A DNA stretch of 27,233 nucleotides, taken from assembly GCA_027058735.1 (NCBI GenBank), contig JALURZ010000156.1:1-27233 (forward strand), written 5' to 3'. Every line of letters starts with the position of its first letter. Positions within the stretch are counted from its first letter, which is position 1. The stretch comes from Hyphomicrobiales bacterium. GTDB taxonomy: Bacteria; Pseudomonadota; Alphaproteobacteria; Rhizobiales; JALURZ01. The position numbers and the translations under genes are program-made. The notes beneath the pieces were generated by a model, which saw only the letters and a list, made by a program, of their open reading frames with translations, was not told the origin of the DNA and made no database searches. Shown here one piece after another: positions 24,450 to 27,233 of this stretch.

Positions 24450-25763
24450 TTATTGGCAGTCGGCCCGCATCTTGAAGCCGAGCTTCTCAGCTTCCTTGAC
24501 GGCGGTCGCTTCAATAATCGGGCGGACGATATCACGCATCGGCTCGACACCGCGTTTGACGATCGTCCACTTCGATCCGTCCCATTCCTGGATCATAACG
24601 GGGCCGTTGCCTTCATGATCCTTGCAGGAAACCTTGATCGGCTGCATGAAACCCGGCAGACCGAGCTTGGCCAGACGCTCTTCGGTCATGTTCAGGTTTT
24701 CCATGCCCCACCGCAGTTCCTCGCCGGTGATCTTGCCGGGCCCGAACTTCTTGATCGCGTCGCGCAGCGCCTCGGTAAGGATGAGCGCATTGAGCATGCC
24801 GCGATTGTAAAGCACCTGGCCGACGGTCTTCTTGTCGGTGCCGCCGCCCTTGCCATAGACATATTGCAAAATGTCCTTGTGGGCCTGGAAGCCGGCGCCG
24901 ACTGCATGGAACGTGCCGGCACGATAGCCCTTGGCGACGGCGCCGAGCGGTGCGGTATCAGCGTCCGCGCCCGACCACCACACGCCGATGAAACGGTTCA
25001 CCGGAAAGCCGAATTCGCTGGCGCGCTGGATCGCGGTACGGTTCATCACGCCCCAGCCCCACATGAACATCCAGTCGGGCTTCCATTCGACGATCTTGCG
25101 CCACTGGGCCTGTTGCTTCTGGCCTTCCTTGAAGGGCACCGAATAGGACTGGAACTCATAGCCATATTTCTCGCCCAGCGTCTTGAACACCGGGATCGGC
25201 TCGCGGCCGTAACCGGATTCGAGATACAACAGGCCGACTTTCTTGCCTTTCAGCTTGTCGAAGCCGCCTTCCTGCTCCGCGATATAGCGGATAAAGGCAG
25301 AGGCCTGGCTCCAGTATGTGGTCGGAAAATTGAACGTATAGGGGAACCAGCGCCCATCGGCGGCGGCCGACATGCCATAGCCCATCGAATAGATCACGAC
25401 CTTGTCGACACGCGCCTTGGGAATGACCTTGTAGGTCACGCCGGTTGACATCGGGCTATAGGCGATCGCGCCCTTGGCCCTCATGCGTTCGTAACATTCC
25501 ACGCCCCTGTCGGTCTTGTAGCCGAATTCGCATTCTTCCGTCACGACCTTGACACCTTCAACGCCGCCATCGCGGGCATTGATCATGTTCATATAGTCGG
25601 TGAAGCCGTTGGCGTAGATCGCGCCGTTCACAGAGAACGGCCCGGTGCGATAGGTGGCAAGCGGAATAAAGACCGACTCCTGGGCCTTCACCGAATCCAT
25701 CAGCATCGGCACAGCGACCACAGCCGCTGCGAGCAACCCCAGTTTCAGTGTGCGATAACTCAT
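24450..25763 (-). CDS. Periplasmic substrate-binding protein of a LivJ/K-type ABC transporter
   Basis: The 437-residue protein has a signal peptide (MSYRTLKLGLLAAAVVAVPM, cleavage after VKA27) and a type-I periplasmic-binding fold: IPLATYRTGPFSVNGAIYANGFTDYMNMIN, then GKKVGLLYLESGYGREPIPVF and a second lobe. It should capture the solute for LivHMF. It is longer than classical LivJ/K (about 365) and rich in aromatic residues in the cleft region (WKPDWMFMWGWGVMN, FIGVWWSGAD), suggesting an amide or aromatic ligand rather than leucine; this is inference. GGGAGG at 25771-25776 sits 7 nt before the ATG at 25763. The gene follows livM after 132 nt, the largest gap in the operon, which might hold an extra promoter. 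Confidence 0.92.
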   Translation of the reverse strand: MSYRTLKLGLLAAAVVAVPMLMDSVKAQESVFIPLATYRTGPFSVNGAIYANGFTDYMNMINARDGGVEGVKVVTEECEFGYKTDRGVECYERMRAKGAIAYSPMSTGVTYKVIPKARVDKVVIYSMGYGMSAAADGRWFPYTFNFPTTYWSQASAFIRYIAEQEGGFDKLKGKKVGLLYLESGYGREPIPVFKTLGEKYGYEFQSYSVPFKEGQKQQAQWRKIVEWKPDWMFMWGWGVMNRTAIQRASEFGFPVNRFIGVWWSGADADTAPLGAVAKGYRAGTFHAVGAGFQAHKDILQYVYGKGGGTDKKTVGQVLYNRGMLNALILTEALRDAIKKFGPGKITGEELRWGMENLNMTEERLAKLGLPGFMQPIKVSCKDHEGNGPVMIQEWDGSKWTIVKRGVEPMRDIVRPIIEATAVKEAEKLGFKMRADCQ

Positions 25764-25770
25764 CTGTTAT

Positions 25771-25776
25771 CCTCCC
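25771..25776 (-). promoter_or_regulatory. Strong ribosome binding site of the binding-protein gene
   Basis: GGGAGG with 7-nt spacing to the ATG at 25763 is the best ribosome site in this operon, in keeping with the high protein demand for a periplasmic receptor. Confidence 0.6.
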
Positions 25777-25895
25777 TTTCAAATTTGCCCACAATACGTG
25801 AGCTTATGGGTTCAAATCCTAGCGGAAACAAACCCCTGGGCGCAATCATCGAGTAATCCAAAATGGCCAATGCACCCAACGAACCTGCATCTGAG

Positions 25896-27092
25896 TCAAT
25901 GCGGGAATGGCCATAATCTCAATTTCTCCTTGCCGATCTGCCACAGCCGGGCAAGGCCGTTCGGCTCGAATATCAGCACCAGTATGATGGACAATCCGAA
26001 GAAGATCAGCACCAGATGCTCCGCCAGGGTCGAGTTGAATTTCTGGAAAAAGCCGAGATAGACGGCGCCGGCGATGCCCAGAATGAGCGGCATCCAGCGA
26101 ACCAGCCCTTTTTCCCTGAGGTAGAAATACAGCCCGATGCCCAGCGCCAGCGTAAATCCGGCCGACACCATTCCCGGGTTGACCTTGATCACGACGGGAA
26201 CCAGCAACATGAAGGTGGCCCCGACCATGGCCCCCATGACCGTGCCCAGCCCGCCAATGATGATCATGAACAGCACGGGGAACGACATGGTCAGAATGTC
26301 AAAGGCGTCGGCCTCGACATTGCCCTGAACGACGAACGCGAACAGCGCGCCGGCGACGCCGACAATGTAGGAACTGATGGCGAAGGCGATCAGCTTGGTT
26401 TTCATCGGCTTGATGCCGATAATTTCAGCCGCGATATCCATATCGCGAATGGCCATCCAGGAACGGCCGACCTGGCTGCGCGACAGGTTCTTGATAATCA
26501 GCGCGAACACCACCAGGAAGGTCAGCGCGATCCAGTATTTGACTTCATAGGACGTTCGCGGCCCTGAAATGATGATCCCCATGAATTCGCGGTGCGGCGC
26601 GCTGATCGTGCCGGAGGTGGAATAATTGTGGAACCATTCATACTTCTGGAACAGCCATTCAAAGAAAAACTGCGCCGCCAGGGTCGCGACCGCGAGATAA
26701 AACCCCTTGATGCGCAGGCTGGGAATGCCGAACAGGATGCCGGCAATTGCCGCAAACAGCCCGCTCAGGAGAAACACGAAAATGATGTTGAGATCCGGAA
26801 ACGAGGTGGCCAGCTTGAAGGCGGAAAACGCGCCAACGGCCATGAACCCGCCTGTACCCAGCGAAATCTGCCCGCAATAGCCCACCAGCACATTGAGACC
26901 GAGGGCGGCAATCGCAAACACGACGATCGGCAGCAGGATCACTTCATATTGATAGCTGGTGGCGAACAACGGCACCGCCAGATACATGAAGGCGACGAAA
27001 CCAATGATCGCCCACTTGTCCTGAAAGATCGGGAAAATCGCTTGGTCCTGCGAATAGGATGTGTTGAACCGCCCCGCTTCGCGATACAGCAT
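25896..27092 (-). CDS. livM: Branched-chain amino-acid-type ABC permease (LivM-like)
   Basis: The 398-residue inner-membrane protein has about ten hydrophobic segments. The conserved permease features LNVLVGYCGQISLGTGGFMAVGAF (about 86-109) and AIRDMDIAAEIIGIKPMKTKLIAF (about 222-245) identify LivM. A long N-terminal part (MLYREAGRFNTSYSQDQAIF) and a soluble loop with KYEWFHNYSTSGTISAPHRE vary from the E. coli protein. The ATG at 27092 has AGGGAGA upstream. livH ends 16 nt before the start, so the genes are co-transcribed. The stop is followed by 132 nt before the binding-protein gene, where I see no strong hairpin. Confidence 0.94.
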   Translation of the reverse strand: MLYREAGRFNTSYSQDQAIFPIFQDKWAIIGFVAFMYLAVPLFATSYQYEVILLPIVVFAIAALGLNVLVGYCGQISLGTGGFMAVGAFSAFKLATSFPDLNIIFVFLLSGLFAAIAGILFGIPSLRIKGFYLAVATLAAQFFFEWLFQKYEWFHNYSTSGTISAPHREFMGIIISGPRTSYEVKYWIALTFLVVFALIIKNLSRSQVGRSWMAIRDMDIAAEIIGIKPMKTKLIAFAISSYIVGVAGALFAFVVQGNVEADAFDILTMSFPVLFMIIIGGLGTVMGAMVGATFMLLVPVVIKVNPGMVSAGFTLALGIGLYFYLREKGLVRWMPLILGIAGAVYLGFFQKFNSTLAEHLVLIFFGLSIILVLIFEPNGLARLWQIGKEKLRLWPFPH

Positions 27093-27108
27093 GTGCCCTG
27101 TCTCCCTG

Positions 27109-27233
27109 TTAGACCCGTTCGATTATTTTTTCGCCAAACAACCCCTGCGGACGGTACAGCAGAATGACCAGCGCAAGGACATAGGCAAACCAGACTTCAA
27201 TGGAATCGCCGAGGAAGGGGCTCCAGTATATTT
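27109..27233 (-). CDS. livH: Branched-chain amino-acid-type ABC permease (LivH-like), C-terminal end only
   Basis: Forty codons and the TAA stop (27109-27111) are visible. They end SIEVWFAYVLALVILLYRPQ then GLFGEKIIERV, the standard C-terminus of LivH permeases (last membrane segment followed by RPQGLFG). The N-terminal part is beyond the right edge. livM starts 16 nt downstream. Confidence 0.88.
   Translation of the reverse strand, partial: IYWSPFLGDSIEVWFAYVLALVILLYRPQGLFGEKIIERV

Noticed and set aside
25808..25819. GGGTTCAAATCC, which looks like a tRNA T-arm
   Set aside because: No acceptor stem, anticodon arm or D-arm is present upstream, and the stem pairing is incomplete. Possible tRNA-end remnant, but not supportable.
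1..27233. CRISPR arrays, rRNA, full tRNA genes, transposases or phage genes
   Set aside because: No regularly spaced repeats, no RNA-gene signatures and no recombinase or transposase motifs were found by reading both strands.

Overview
The window reads as ordinary chromosomal DNA from a GC-rich (roughly 60-65% by eye) alphaproteobacterium. The supporting signs are a PomAB-type motor pair behind a CtrA-like box, a galE / BBP2-type barrel / KpsF-family exopolysaccharide neighbourhood, a DUF459-type SGNH hydrolase beside an MltB-type transglycosylase, and a LivHMF-type ABC operon carrying a PaaK-like ligase. I cannot name the genus. No rRNA, tRNA, CRISPR array, transposase or prophage gene is visible. 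Nearly all sequence is explained by about 20 protein genes.

Layout. (1) 1-2754, minus strand: an S9-family serine peptidase followed by a threonine aldolase-like PLP enzyme that runs off the left edge. (2) 2755-3242: a divergent intergenic region. (3) 3243-9369, plus strand: gltB and gltD, the two NADPH-GOGAT subunits, overlapping by 8 nt. (4) 9362-9533: a perfect 51-bp inverted repeat with a 70-nt centre, lying between convergent genes; its left arm contains the gltD stop codon. (5) 9537-14698, minus strand: an envelope/polysaccharide block made of an outer-membrane beta-barrel protein, galE, a lytic transglycosylase and a secreted SGNH hydrolase. (6) 14968-17618, plus strand: a KdsD-type arabinose-5-phosphate isomerase and the glycerol-3-phosphate dehydrogenase glpD. 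(7) 17619-19551, plus strand: an AT-rich leader with a TTAA-N7-TTAAC box, then pomA/motA and pomB/motB. (8) 19572-27233, all minus strand: reading with transcription, livH (partial), livM, a periplasmic binding protein, livF, a PaaK-like adenylate-forming enzyme, hemH, an SPFH/band-7 protein and an NfeD protein.

How the genes work together. GltBD makes glutamate from glutamine and 2-oxoglutarate. The 9.5-15.9 kb block looks devoted to cell envelope and surface sugars: UDP-galactose supply, a Kdo precursor, a barrel protein and peptidoglycan remodelling. PomAB would form a complete flagellar stator. The liv operon would import an amino acid or another small carboxylate or amide; the linked ligase suggests the cargo or a product may be activated to a CoA thioester. 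SPFH and NfeD are a recurrent membrane-microdomain pair.

The most interesting items are the gltD-terminal inverted repeat (a possible small non-autonomous mobile element or double-sided terminator), a 12-bp inverted repeat that could sequester the hemH start codon, the CtrA-like box upstream of pomAB, and the PaaK-like enzyme that lacks the usual SSGTTG nucleotide loop. I did not find convincing evidence of a wholly new multi-gene system.
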